Positions 52,028 through 60,963 of a stretch of 64,000 bases of DNA are shown here, one piece after another. The notes beneath the pieces were generated by a model. That model was not told where the DNA came from. It did no database searches and worked only from the letters and a program-made list of their open reading frames with translations. The position numbers and the translations under genes were made by a program. The DNA comes from Actinomycetota bacterium (GTDB lineage Bacteria > Actinomycetota > Actinomycetes > S36-B12 > CAIYMF01), in NCBI GenBank assembly GCA_026393115.1, contig JAPLAU010000024.1, positions 1-64,000 on the forward strand. Reading direction: 5' to 3'. How positions within the stretch are numbered: position 1 is the stretch's first letter; each line of letters opens with the position of its first letter.

Positions 52028-54478
52028 GTGAGCGACATGCCGGGGGCCTCGGCACCGCGGCTTCGCGCCTTCGCGTCGGCGCCGGGTGCGCCGCGCCACC
52101 GTCGAACCACCGATGTCCTCCTTTTCGCCATTTCATTCGCCATCGTCGTACTCGTTTTGTTCCTGAGCGAGTCCCCCACATCTGCAGATACCGCGATCAG
52201 CACGGCTCTTCAGAGTCTTGATCCGCTCATCGGTTTGGTGTGGTCGCTGTCGTACTTGAGCCTGCTGCTGTGGTCGGTGATCCTCGTCGTCACCGCACTG
52301 ATTCGTCCGGGTCGACGTGGACTCGCTCTCTCCAGTGTCATCGCTGGCGTTCTCGCCGTCGTCCTCGCACTCGCCGTAGGAGCGCTCAAGGGAACCTCGC
52401 CGGCCGAATTGTGGCAGTCGATGGTGACGACCGATCCGACTCCCAGCGCCGTTGCAGCGCGAGTGGCCGTCGCGTCGGCCGTCGTACTGGCGATCGCTCC
52501 CGAACTCACCGGAGCACTTCGCAAGGTCGGTGACATCATCTTGCTGGCCGGGACACTGTCAGCGGTGGCACTGGGTTTGAGTTACCCGACGGGCGCCCTC
52601 GCCGGTCTCGCCGTGGGCGCACTCGCGGCCACTATCGTGCGACTGGTTCGAGGCTCGACCGCAGGATTGCTGACCCCCGACCAGATCGCATGGGGACTCG
52701 CGGAGTTGTCATTTCCCGTCGACGACGTCGGTCCACCACTTATCGAACTGTCGGGCGCTCAGGCTGCGTCAGCAAGAGCAGCGGACGGACGTTCGTGTCT
52801 GATCAAGGTGTACGGACGCGACTCGCAGCAAGCCGACGTGGCCGGCTCTCTCTGGACCGCGGTGCGACGACGAGGCGAGAAGGTATCGCTCAGTCGCGGT
52901 CGCGATGAGGCAGTCGAGCACGAAGCGATGGTCACTCTGCTCGCAGAACGTGCGGGAGTTTCGGTGCTCGGTGTGCTCACCGCAGGTGTTTCCGTGGGAG
53001 GCGACGGACTACTCGTATTGGAAGGGCCAGTACGCACACTCGACGGCCTTGGCGACGACGAAGTGACCGATGCGATTCTCACGCAAATCATGGAAAGCGT
53101 GAAGGCACTGCACGCCGCCGGTATTTCACATGGCGGAGTCACCGACCACTCGTTCGTTGAGCGAAGCGACGGAACCTGGGCCATCACCGATCTTGAAGAG
53201 GGCCGCGTCGGTCTCGACGAAGACGACGCTGGTGTCGACACCGCTCGGTTGCTGGTGGTCACCGCACTCGCTGCGGGCGTCGACCGTTCGTCACGCGTCG
53301 CCCTGGAAGTGCTCGGCGCAGAGAAAGTGACCACGGCACTTCCCTACCTGCAGTCGATCGTGCTCAACCGCCAGCAGCGAGGTCAACTCAAACAATCGCC
53401 CGTGAGTATCGACGAGATCTCCGCATCACTCGCGTCGGCAGCCGGAACAGAGGTTCCCAAGCGCATTGAACTGCGTCGCGTCACTCCCGCACGAATGATC
53501 TGGACCGCCATCGGAATCGTGCTGGCCGCCGCCCTGATTGGCCTGGTCGCACAGGTCGACTGGCAGGAAGTCATCTCGGCACTCGCTGATGCCAACTACG
53601 CGATACTGGCCGCGGCATTGGTGTTGTCACTGTTCATTCAGGTCTTCTTCGCCGTCGCTGAAATGGGTTCAGTCACTGTTCGACTCAAGTACTTCCCGGT
53701 GTTGATCTTTGAGTACGCCGTCGGATTCATTCAGGTAGTCATTCCGTCGACGGCCGCCAAACTGGCGTTGTGGGCGCGATTCCTGCAACAGTTCGGATTG
53801 GCTCCCGGCCGCTCGGTCGCCGCGAGTGCGATAGCGAGTTTCATCGGACTACTGGTGCAGTTCGTTCTCATCATTGCGATCCTGCTTCTGCCCGTTCCGG
53901 GGTTCACAACACAGCCCACCACCTCAACCGACAGTTCAACCACCGATACGTCGAGCACCACGAGTTCGTGGAGTCTGATGGGGCTCATCGTGCTCATCGC
54001 GGCGTTCTTCCTCGTCGGCGTTCTCATCGCACTCGCGATTCCGAAATCGCGACGCCGTGTGATTGAGCGAGTGCGACAAGGCGTCACCCTGCTGCGCGAA
54101 CAAGCACATGAAATGTACTCGGCACTCGACGTGCTGCGCAGACCTTCTAACATCCTTCGAATGGTTGGTGGAAACCTAGGAGCCCAACTCGTGCAAGCGG
54201 GTGTGCTCGGTGTCTGCATGCTGGCCTTCGGCGAATCGGCAACGTGGTCGCAACTCATTCTCATCAACACCGCGGCGGCACTTCTCAACGGACTCGCACC
54301 GGTACCCGGCGGAATCGGCGTTGTTGAGGCAACGCTCACTCTCGGCCTCACTGCGATAGGGGTTCCTTCAACAACGGCCCTTTCAATCGCTCTCGCTTAC
54401 CGGGCGATCACGTTCTATTTGCCGCCATTGTGGGGAGCCCCCGCGATGGGGTGGCTACGGCGCCGCCAGTACATCTAG
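52028..54478 (+). CDS. Membrane protein: TM region, kinase-like domain, LPG-synthase-type TM domain
   Basis: The 816-aa protein has four or five TM helices in residues 30-205, a cytosolic kinase-like domain (about 225-420), and a lysylphosphatidylglycerol-synthase-type TM domain (UPF0104, about 490-810). Kinase landmarks: Lys260 (CLIKVYG), Glu299 (EHEA) and Asp388 (AITDLEEG), but the catalytic HxD reads SHGGVTDHSF with Gly370 for Asp and Ser375 for Asn, so it is probably a pseudokinase. The UPF0104 part has PSTAAKLALWARFLQQFG and PVPGGIGVVEATLTLGL. GAGAGGA precedes the GTG. Confidence 0.87.
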   Translation: MSDMPGASAPRLRAFASAPGAPRHRRTTDVLLFAISFAIVVLVLFLSESPTSADTAISTALQSLDPLIGLVWSLSYLSLLLWSVILVVTALIRPGRRGLALSSVIAGVLAVVLALAVGALKGTSPAELWQSMVTTDPTPSAVAARVAVASAVVLAIAPELTGALRKVGDIILLAGTLSAVALGLSYPTGALAGLAVGALAATIVRLVRGSTAGLLTPDQIAWGLAELSFPVDDVGPPLIELSGAQAASARAADGRSCLIKVYGRDSQQADVAGSLWTAVRRRGEKVSLSRGRDEAVEHEAMVTLLAERAGVSVLGVLTAGVSVGGDGLLVLEGPVRTLDGLGDDEVTDAILTQIMESVKALHAAGISHGGVTDHSFVERSDGTWAITDLEEGRVGLDEDDAGVDTARLLVVTALAAGVDRSSRVALEVLGAEKVTTALPYLQSIVLNRQQRGQLKQSPVSIDEISASLASAAGTEVPKRIELRRVTPARMIWTAIGIVLAAALIGLVAQVDWQEVISALADANYAILAAALVLSLFIQVFFAVAEMGSVTVRLKYFPVLIFEYAVGFIQVVIPSTAAKLALWARFLQQFGLAPGRSVAASAIASFIGLLVQFVLIIAILLLPVPGFTTQPTTSTDSSTTDTSSTTSSWSLMGLIVLIAAFFLVGVLIALAIPKSRRRVIERVRQGVTLLREQAHEMYSALDVLRRPSNILRMVGGNLGAQLVQAGVLGVCMLAFGESATWSQLILINTAAALLNGLAPVPGGIGVVEATLTLGLTAIGVPSTTALSIALAYRAITFYLPPLWGAPAMGWLRRRQYI

Positions 54479-54555
54479 GCATCCACCATCCACCTACCTG
54501 CGTGGTGAACGACCGATACGCTCGCTAGCGCGCAGCCACACGTGGGGAGGAGTTC

Positions 54556-55398
54556 ATGACCGTCGAGCCAGCAGAGCCAGCATTTCGATCATCGGCCGAA
54601 CTCGACGTGTGGCAGGTGTTGCGCGCGAACCTCGGCCCCGACGACGTACTCCTTGCCAACCTGCGACTCACTGACCACGCTGGTGACCATGAAGGCGACA
54701 TCATCGTGGGACTTCGCGGCGCCGGAATCGCTGTCATCGAAGTCAAGGGTGGGCGAGTTACTCACAACGGCACCGACTGGGTACAACACGGATCAGTCAG
54801 CAAGCCCATCGATCCAGTGGGACAAGCTCGTCGAGGAAAGTACTCGCTTCGTTCGTACCTTGATAGCCGCGATGCGTGGGATCGGCGTCGCGTTCGCATG
54901 GCGCATCTCGTCGCGTTTCCCTATTCGACGATCCCGCGCGATCTGTCACTTCCCGAATGCCCTCGCTGGATCATTCTCGACAAGAACGACCTGTCCGCAC
55001 AGCCGCTGGAAATCATTCGTTCGGCACTGGTGAACCAAGAGACTGACAATCCGCCCGCCACGGTCGATGATCTGTCGGCACTTGTTCGTTGCCTGCGTCC
55101 GGCAATCGACGTGCCCACCGGTGCCACTACCAAGGACTCGCATTCTCCTCACCGCGCGCGCCACTGGGCGTGGGTAGCGGCTGCGCTCATTGCTGCGGTT
55201 GTGATCATCGCAACGGCCGGCACCTATATGTTTCGTAGTCAGCGCGCCAGCAGCACGCCGGTGTCTGGCGATACTGACCCACGCTTTGTCACCTGCCTTC
55301 AAGCCAAGGCGGCAGGGTACGGGCACTACCACCAGGGTCAGGATCCTGAGTACGCCTGGTACCGCGATCTTGATGGCGACGGCGTCGTGTGTGAGTAG
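54556..55398 (+). CDS. NERD nuclease-like domain - TM helix - excalibur calcium-binding domain
   Basis: The 280-aa protein has an N-terminal NERD domain (FRSSAELDVWQVLRANLG, HEGDIIVGLRGAGIAVIEVKGG, DPVGQARRGKYSLRSYL), one TM helix at about 207-228 (WVAAALIAAVVIIATAGTYMF), and a C-terminal excalibur domain with CLQAKAAGYGHY...YRDLDGDGVVCE. E-V-K of the nuclease core is present. The topology would place the nuclease-like part inside and the Ca-binding part outside. GGAGGAG is 6 bases before the ATG. Confidence 0.93.
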   Translation: MTVEPAEPAFRSSAELDVWQVLRANLGPDDVLLANLRLTDHAGDHEGDIIVGLRGAGIAVIEVKGGRVTHNGTDWVQHGSVSKPIDPVGQARRGKYSLRSYLDSRDAWDRRRVRMAHLVAFPYSTIPRDLSLPECPRWIILDKNDLSAQPLEIIRSALVNQETDNPPATVDDLSALVRCLRPAIDVPTGATTKDSHSPHRARHWAWVAAALIAAVVIIATAGTYMFRSQRASSTPVSGDTDPRFVTCLQAKAAGYGHYHQGQDPEYAWYRDLDGDGVVCE

Positions 55399-55508
55399 AA
55401 ACTATTACTCTATGTAGTCAGAATGTCACTAAGCTCCACGTTCGTGTACGGATTGCCGCTTGCTGACGCGGTTTACCAGCAACCCGCCCCATCGCCCCAC
55501 TACGTTAG

Positions 55509-57539
55509 GTGACAGTCAGTCACATTTCCAACTTAGGGGCCCCTTTGAAATCTCGCCGTTCACGAGCGACCGCTGCGCTCGCCGCAGTCGGAATCGCGGT
55601 CGCAATCATGGGCGCAAGTCCGGCCCATGCTGATTCGAACTCAGACGCGGGTACCCCATTCCAGGTACCGGCCAATGTCAACAACCCGTGCGCCGTCTTC
55701 AACGCGCCCACGGCCAACCCTGCAGTCACGCGCATCACATACGGCGAGCCGGTCAACCTGCTCGTTGACGGAACCGTCAAGGCGCGCATCGAAACTGAGC
55801 GGGGTGTTAGTCGGCTCAAGTTCGAGGTTGACGCACGCGGAACAGGCACCGGCGCAACGTCGGGTATCACCTACCGCCTCGACGCTCGCCTCGTCGTTCG
55901 CGCGGCGACAAACTCCACGACCTACTTCAAGGGTGACCTGTACCTCGACGCTCGCCTCAAGGGCGACCCGCGCACGGGCACCGGTCAGACTCCTTCGCAG
56001 AAGGCTCAGGACAACGTCACCCTCAAGTTCAAGGTGTCCGTCACCTACAACAACGGCGCAATCACGCCTCTCAGCCTGTCGTCGAGTTTCTCCCTGAAGT
56101 GCTCGGCCTCACCGTGGACCGACCAGATGGCCTCCAAGGTCTCGGGTACCAACACACCAGTGGGACGCGGCTTTGGCGACGTGTGGAACAAGTACGCGTG
56201 GTCGATGAAGGACTTCAACGGCGGCCTCCTCGTGGGTACCAAGAACGCCTTCTTCGACTACAACGCGCTTCAGAACCCCACACCCCTCGTCCAGGGATGT
56301 GAAGCGAACCCCGCTCTGGCACTTCCTGCCATCTACAAGGGACTTGCGTGCCTCGAGTTGTTCGATAGTGGCACCGCTGGCACACCGACCAGTGCCGCCG
56401 CTGACACTCGTTACGCTGAAATCTGGCGCTACGACTACCGGTACAAGACATGGAGCAAGAAGGTCGACAGCACCAACTCGCAGGGCTTCCGCATCATGCA
56501 GACGCACGACAGTGCGCTGTACGCAGGCTCTGACCTCGGTTCGTTCGTGATGGGCATCAATCTCGGCTCATGGAACGGTCAGCTCGCCGGTGATGCTCGT
56601 TGGGACTTCCCCGGCGTGCAGGTCATGAAGTCAACCGACGGCAAGTCGTTCGCTCCGATCGCTTCCTGCGCCGTGTCTGGCCCCTGTGCCACCACTCGCA
56701 CGCAGGCAGCGAACTCGGGTAACACCAACGTGTCGATTCGCTCGATGGCCACCTTCAACGGCAAGCTCTACGTCGGCACCTTCAATGTTGCCGGTGGTGA
56801 GTTGTGGTCGTACGACTCAACGAACGACACCTGGGCACTGGTGAAGAAGTTCAGCAAGACCGGTGTCACGACGCTCGCCGTTCTCAACGGCAAGCTGATC
56901 ATCGGTCTCGGCGGTAACGTCGATCAGGACTACCTCTACCAGTACCCGGGCGTCACCCCTCCGTGTGCACCCACCGCACTATGCATCGTGCCCACCGCCG
57001 ACCCCACCCTGATTCCGAACCTGCCGAGTGCAGTCGGAACGCTGGGCGTGTTGGAACTGTTCACCAGCTCCAAGGGACTGTTCGTCGGTCTCGCGGACGT
57101 TGCTGCAGACGACGCCAACAGCCAGGCCGGATTCCAGTTGTTCCTCTGGAACGGAACGGGTGATGGGTCGAACTTCTCGACACTGACCACTGATGGTTTT
57201 GGCAACTCGGCCAACGCCTACCCGTGGTCGATGAACGAGTACCTCGGACGCATCTATCTCGGTACGTTCAGCGAGGACATCCTCGGGCTTCTTCCCCGCG
57301 GTTCGGCTGAGTTGTTCTACTCCGATGATGCCGTCAACTGGCAGCAGAAGGCGCTTCCGGTGAGTTTCGGTTTGTGGAACTACGGAATCCGCACTATCGA
57401 GAAGGGCACCGACGGAAATCTGTACTTCGGTACGGCGTCGGCGATCATCGCTCCCGACTTCCAACCTGCTGGGGGCGACCTACTCGCTCCTTTGACTCCA
57501 GGTGCCGAAGTGTGGAGCGTTAAGTCGAACACTCCGTAA
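55509..57539 (+). CDS. Secreted protein with propeller-like repeats, function unknown
   Basis: The 676-aa protein has a signal peptide (SRATAALAAVGIAVAIMGASPAHA) and an N-terminal beta-rich domain (about 45-200). The C-terminal half repeats GKLYVGTFN, GELWSYDSTNDTWALVKKF, YLGRIYLGTFSED and AELFYSDDAVNWQQK, like kelch/beta-propeller blades. I do not recognise a family or activity. GTG 55509 and TTG 55545 are both possible starts; AGGGG precedes the TTG. A terminator hairpin follows the stop. Confidence 0.8.
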   Translation: MTVSHISNLGAPLKSRRSRATAALAAVGIAVAIMGASPAHADSNSDAGTPFQVPANVNNPCAVFNAPTANPAVTRITYGEPVNLLVDGTVKARIETERGVSRLKFEVDARGTGTGATSGITYRLDARLVVRAATNSTTYFKGDLYLDARLKGDPRTGTGQTPSQKAQDNVTLKFKVSVTYNNGAITPLSLSSSFSLKCSASPWTDQMASKVSGTNTPVGRGFGDVWNKYAWSMKDFNGGLLVGTKNAFFDYNALQNPTPLVQGCEANPALALPAIYKGLACLELFDSGTAGTPTSAAADTRYAEIWRYDYRYKTWSKKVDSTNSQGFRIMQTHDSALYAGSDLGSFVMGINLGSWNGQLAGDARWDFPGVQVMKSTDGKSFAPIASCAVSGPCATTRTQAANSGNTNVSIRSMATFNGKLYVGTFNVAGGELWSYDSTNDTWALVKKFSKTGVTTLAVLNGKLIIGLGGNVDQDYLYQYPGVTPPCAPTALCIVPTADPTLIPNLPSAVGTLGVLELFTSSKGLFVGLADVAADDANSQAGFQLFLWNGTGDGSNFSTLTTDGFGNSANAYPWSMNEYLGRIYLGTFSEDILGLLPRGSAELFYSDDAVNWQQKALPVSFGLWNYGIRTIEKGTDGNLYFGTASAIIAPDFQPAGGDLLAPLTPGAEVWSVKSNTP

Positions 57540-57552
57540 TTCATCGCACGCT

Positions 57553-57592
57553 CACTGCGGCTCTCATCCTTAACGGGATGGGAGCCGCAGTG
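57553..57592 (+). terminator. Terminator after the propeller-like gene
   Basis: CACTGCGGCTCtCATCC pairs with GGATgGGAGCCGCAGTG across a 5-base loop, with CTATTTCC behind it. The stem starts 13 bases after the stop codon. The rest of the 262-bp spacer to the Dyp gene shows no recognisable element. Confidence 0.8.
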
Positions 57593-57801
57593 CTATTTCC
57601 AGCAGTGCTCTTTCCAACAACGGTGCCCCCCTCAACTTCCCAGAAACGGCCGAAACTGGAGATTGGCTGCAGGCTCACTCGAAGTTGGCTTGCGTCTGAC
57701 TTGAGGTTCACTGGAATTGGGCCGTTTGGGGGTGACGGGGCTCATGCAGTGCACTTCAATCGCCGAAGGAAGCACCACACCTACGGCCCAGAGGAGCGCG
57801 C

Positions 57802-59217
57802 ATGACCAGCTCAGAAACCGACATCGCCCAGTCGACGGGACTGTCGCGTAGATCGCTACTTCGAGCCGGTGGCGTTGGCGCGCTCGTCGTTGGCGGAGTA
57901 GCCGCGGGCCTGGGCACCGGCATCGCTCCAGCAGCGCAGGCTGCGAGCGGCACCACGAGCCTGCCTTTCTTCGGCCCCAACCAGGCGGGAGTCACCACTC
58001 CGGCCCAGCAACACCTCACGCTGGCGGTCATTGATCTGCAGGTAGGAAACGCTTTCGAGTTGCGCACCCTCCTTAAGCAGTGGACTCTCGCCGCGAACCA
58101 GATGTCGAAGGGCCAACCGGTGGGAGCACTCTCGACACCAGATTCACAAGCACCCGCCGATTCCGGTGAGGTCGTCGACGAGAACGCAGCGAGACTGACG
58201 CTCACTTTCGGCCTCGGACCCTCGATGTTCGACTCTCGCTTTGGCTTCACATCGAAGCGGCCGTTACCTCTCTCCGACCTTCCTGTATTCAGCAAGGACC
58301 AACTCGACCCTCAGCGCACCGGCGGCGACGTTTTCATCCAAGCCTGTGCCGACAGCGCTCAAGTAGCAGACCATGCCGTGCGCAACCTCATTCGCATCGC
58401 AGGAATACGGGCGAATGTGCGCTGGATACAACGCGGGTTCCTCGATGTAGGCGGTGCACCCGGCTCGACGGGAGGCACTCCTCGAAACCTGTTGGGATTC
58501 AAAGACGGAACTTCCAACCTCAACACCAACGATTCGGCACGGATGGCGAACAACGTGTGGGCTTCGATGTCGGAATCTCCGGCCTGGATGGCCGGCGGAA
58601 GCTACGCCGTAATCCGCCGGGTGCGCACTCTCGTTGAGCCGTGGGACAACGCATCACTCAAGGAGCAGGAAGACGTGCACGGACGACGCAAGTACTCCGG
58701 CGCTCCGTTCGGCGGAACGGCCGAGCGCGATCGAGTAGAGACAGCGTTACTGCCGATTCACAGTCACGTCCGGGTAGCCAATCCGCGCAACGGCGCTGCC
58801 AGTGAGAACGAGAGAATTCTGCGCCGCGGATTCAACTACTCCGATGGGCTGGCACCCATTACCGGGCCGATTCTCAACGACGAAGGTCAACCGGTCACGG
58901 GTTTGCTCGACATGGGGTTGATGTTCATTGCATTCCAGCGCGATCCGCGCGCACAGTTCGTGCCAATTCAAACGCGACTCGATGCGAACGACGCACTCAA
59001 TGAATATCTCGTGCACACCGGCAGCGGAGTATTTGCGATTCTGCCCGGCGTTCTGGATACGTCGGACTACCTCGGCAGCACGTTGCTCGATGGTCCGCGA
59101 GCAACAGTTGCTCCGACACCAACGACTACTCCTGCGGTCGCACGTAGGCCCGTGCCTAAGAAGAAGCGCGCACCGAGGCCGCGCAAGCGTCTGCCCCGAC
59201 GTCGCCGAACCTCATGA
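57802..59217 (+). CDS. Tat-exported Dyp-type peroxidase with basic C-terminal tail
   Basis: The 471-aa protein has a twin-arginine signal (LSRRSLLRAGGVGALVVGG) and a Dyp peroxidase body: LGFKDGTSN (GxxDG, catalytic Asp), IHSHVRVANPRN (heme His region) and RILRRGFNYSDG. This is the EfeB-like group, oxidising dyes or releasing iron from heme with H2O2. After about residue 430 a Thr-Pro linker leads to a tail rich in Lys/Arg (PKKKRAPRPRKRLPRRRRTS), unusual in the family. GAGGAG lies 5 bases before the ATG. Confidence 0.93.
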   Translation: MTSSETDIAQSTGLSRRSLLRAGGVGALVVGGVAAGLGTGIAPAAQAASGTTSLPFFGPNQAGVTTPAQQHLTLAVIDLQVGNAFELRTLLKQWTLAANQMSKGQPVGALSTPDSQAPADSGEVVDENAARLTLTFGLGPSMFDSRFGFTSKRPLPLSDLPVFSKDQLDPQRTGGDVFIQACADSAQVADHAVRNLIRIAGIRANVRWIQRGFLDVGGAPGSTGGTPRNLLGFKDGTSNLNTNDSARMANNVWASMSESPAWMAGGSYAVIRRVRTLVEPWDNASLKEQEDVHGRRKYSGAPFGGTAERDRVETALLPIHSHVRVANPRNGAASENERILRRGFNYSDGLAPITGPILNDEGQPVTGLLDMGLMFIAFQRDPRAQFVPIQTRLDANDALNEYLVHTGSGVFAILPGVLDTSDYLGSTLLDGPRATVAPTPTTTPAVARRPVPKKKRAPRPRKRLPRRRRTS

Positions 59218-59231
59218 GGCGGGGGCGGCGG

Positions 59232-60725
59232 TCAGGCCACCGCCGACTTTATGCGCCCAGAACCGTTCCACACCTTGATGCTTTGACCGGCGACGATAGC
59301 TACCTTGCCGCCTCCGCCCACACGCTTCACCACTCCGTTGACGGTGACCTTTGCGACGCCACTGGTGCTGTCAGTGACAATTGCGAAGCCCGGAGTGAAA
59401 GCGACGGCCGGACGCGGGTTACCGGTGGACGCCGAGAACCGAACCGCCGTGGTCTTGTCTGAGTTCTCCCACTCGGTACCGCCCACGACCTTTCCGTTTC
59501 CGCTGAGTGACAGTCTTTGCAGCGAGCGCGCTGTACCCTCGCGCGTGCCGAGAGCCCACGTCGAGTAGAAGGCCAACGGGAACATGAACCCGGTGTCGTC
59601 GTAGCACCACGCAACCCGCGAACCGTCCGCGCTGATAGCAGCAAAGTTAGCCTCAACACCCAGCCCGTCAACACCACCGCCGCCGTTATACGACACCAGC
59701 GCAGTGAGCGCAGACGGAAGCACCGCCACGAGGTCACGCACATACACATCACCCGAGACGTTGTTGTCGGCCGGAACAAGTTGACCGTCCGATTCGAATG
59801 CGACGTAGCGCCCGGTGCCGCTAATGGACGGACGCGTCGAGAGTGCGGCAGAGGCAGCTCCATTCGCCGCCTTGCTCACCACAGTGATTGCGTTGGAAAC
59901 CAACCCGCGTCGGAAGACGTCGGCGACTCCGTTGGCGTCACCGGCCACCAAGTTGCTCGCCTCACTATCGAATGCGACCCACTTCCCGTCGGCCGAAATG
60001 TCGGCATGCTTCGAGCCACCGTTGGGGAACACTCCCCCTGGCGCGAGCGATGCATACTTCGACTTCTTGGTGACCATGTCACGCACCAGAATCTGCGGGC
60101 CATTCATCGCGCCAGCAGGCTGTGGCGCCACGAGGTTCGAAGCAAACGACTGGAAGGAAACGTATCGTCCGTCGCCCGACACCTTCGGATGCTGACTGTT
60201 GCCATTGGACGACGTCGTGGGCAAGCCCACCTTGGCCGAGACCAATTCGATCGCGCCATTCGCACGATTCCACCGGAAGACGTCGATCTTGCCGTTGGCG
60301 TCATGCGCCACAAGGTTGCTCGCCCGACTACCAAACACCACGTACTGACCATCGACCGAAATACCGATCGACGAATCGTAGGGGGCGAGTGGGTCGGATT
60401 CACCATTGGCTTGCCGCACGCCCGCGGACCCATCGGGGTCGGACACGATGCGCACGGTGCCAGCGCTGAGATCCTTGAGATACACATCGCGCCGACCATT
60501 AGTGTCTGAAGCCACGAGTTTGGCAGTCGTCGAGAACGCCATCCACCGACCGTCACCGCCGATCGCACTGCTGTTCCCATTGACCCCGAGAACAGTCGAG
60601 GGCGGGACGGCTGCGAACGCCGGCGCCGCGATCAGCGCCGACACTACAGCTGCCGAACCGATCACGGCGCTTGCCCGCGTGATGGTGCGCGTCGTACGCG
60701 CTCGGTTCTCTGATGTGGCAGCCAT
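59232..60725 (-). CDS. Secreted TolB/PD40-like beta-propeller protein
   Basis: The 497-aa protein has a signal peptide (ITRASAVIGSAAVVSALIAAPAFA) and at least five repeats of SxDGRxVAFxSxASNLVAxDxNGxxDVFxxD, typical of TolB-like WD40/PD40 repeats. The end is a small Gly/Lys-rich segment. No enzymatic domain; role likely binding. GGGAGGA is 5 bases before ATG 60725. The 238 bp upstream contain no gene. Confidence 0.88.
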   Translation of the reverse strand: MAATSENRARTTRTITRASAVIGSAAVVSALIAAPAFAAVPPSTVLGVNGNSSAIGGDGRWMAFSTTAKLVASDTNGRRDVYLKDLSAGTVRIVSDPDGSAGVRQANGESDPLAPYDSSIGISVDGQYVVFGSRASNLVAHDANGKIDVFRWNRANGAIELVSAKVGLPTTSSNGNSQHPKVSGDGRYVSFQSFASNLVAPQPAGAMNGPQILVRDMVTKKSKYASLAPGGVFPNGGSKHADISADGKWVAFDSEASNLVAGDANGVADVFRRGLVSNAITVVSKAANGAASAALSTRPSISGTGRYVAFESDGQLVPADNNVSGDVYVRDLVAVLPSALTALVSYNGGGGVDGLGVEANFAAISADGSRVAWCYDDTGFMFPLAFYSTWALGTREGTARSLQRLSLSGNGKVVGGTEWENSDKTTAVRFSASTGNPRPAVAFTPGFAIVTDSTSGVAKVTVNGVVKRVGGGGKVAIVAGQSIKVWNGSGRIKSAVA

Positions 60726-60963
60726 GGTGTCCTCCCGAGAGTTGCCACGATCGTAAGCAGGTTGGCGGCGCGAATTCCAGAGTCCTGTTACCCGCATGAC
60801 ACTCGGGGTATCCGATTATCGGCAAGGACTTCATGAACGTCTGCTGCAATGAAGTGCTGGTATTGCGGTTGGTGTCGCGTGCACGCGTGGAGAAACAGTA
60901 ACGCTGGCCCGGGCCCGCAACGTACAAGGTCACTGCGCCCCGAACGTGAGAATGGGGTGCTAG

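Noticed and set aside
59517-60509. 330-codon open frame on the plus strand
   Set aside because: Antisense to the TolB-like propeller gene, which has a signal peptide, repeats and a good Shine-Dalgarno. The plus frame is Arg/His-rich with no domain, typical of a GC-rich shadow.
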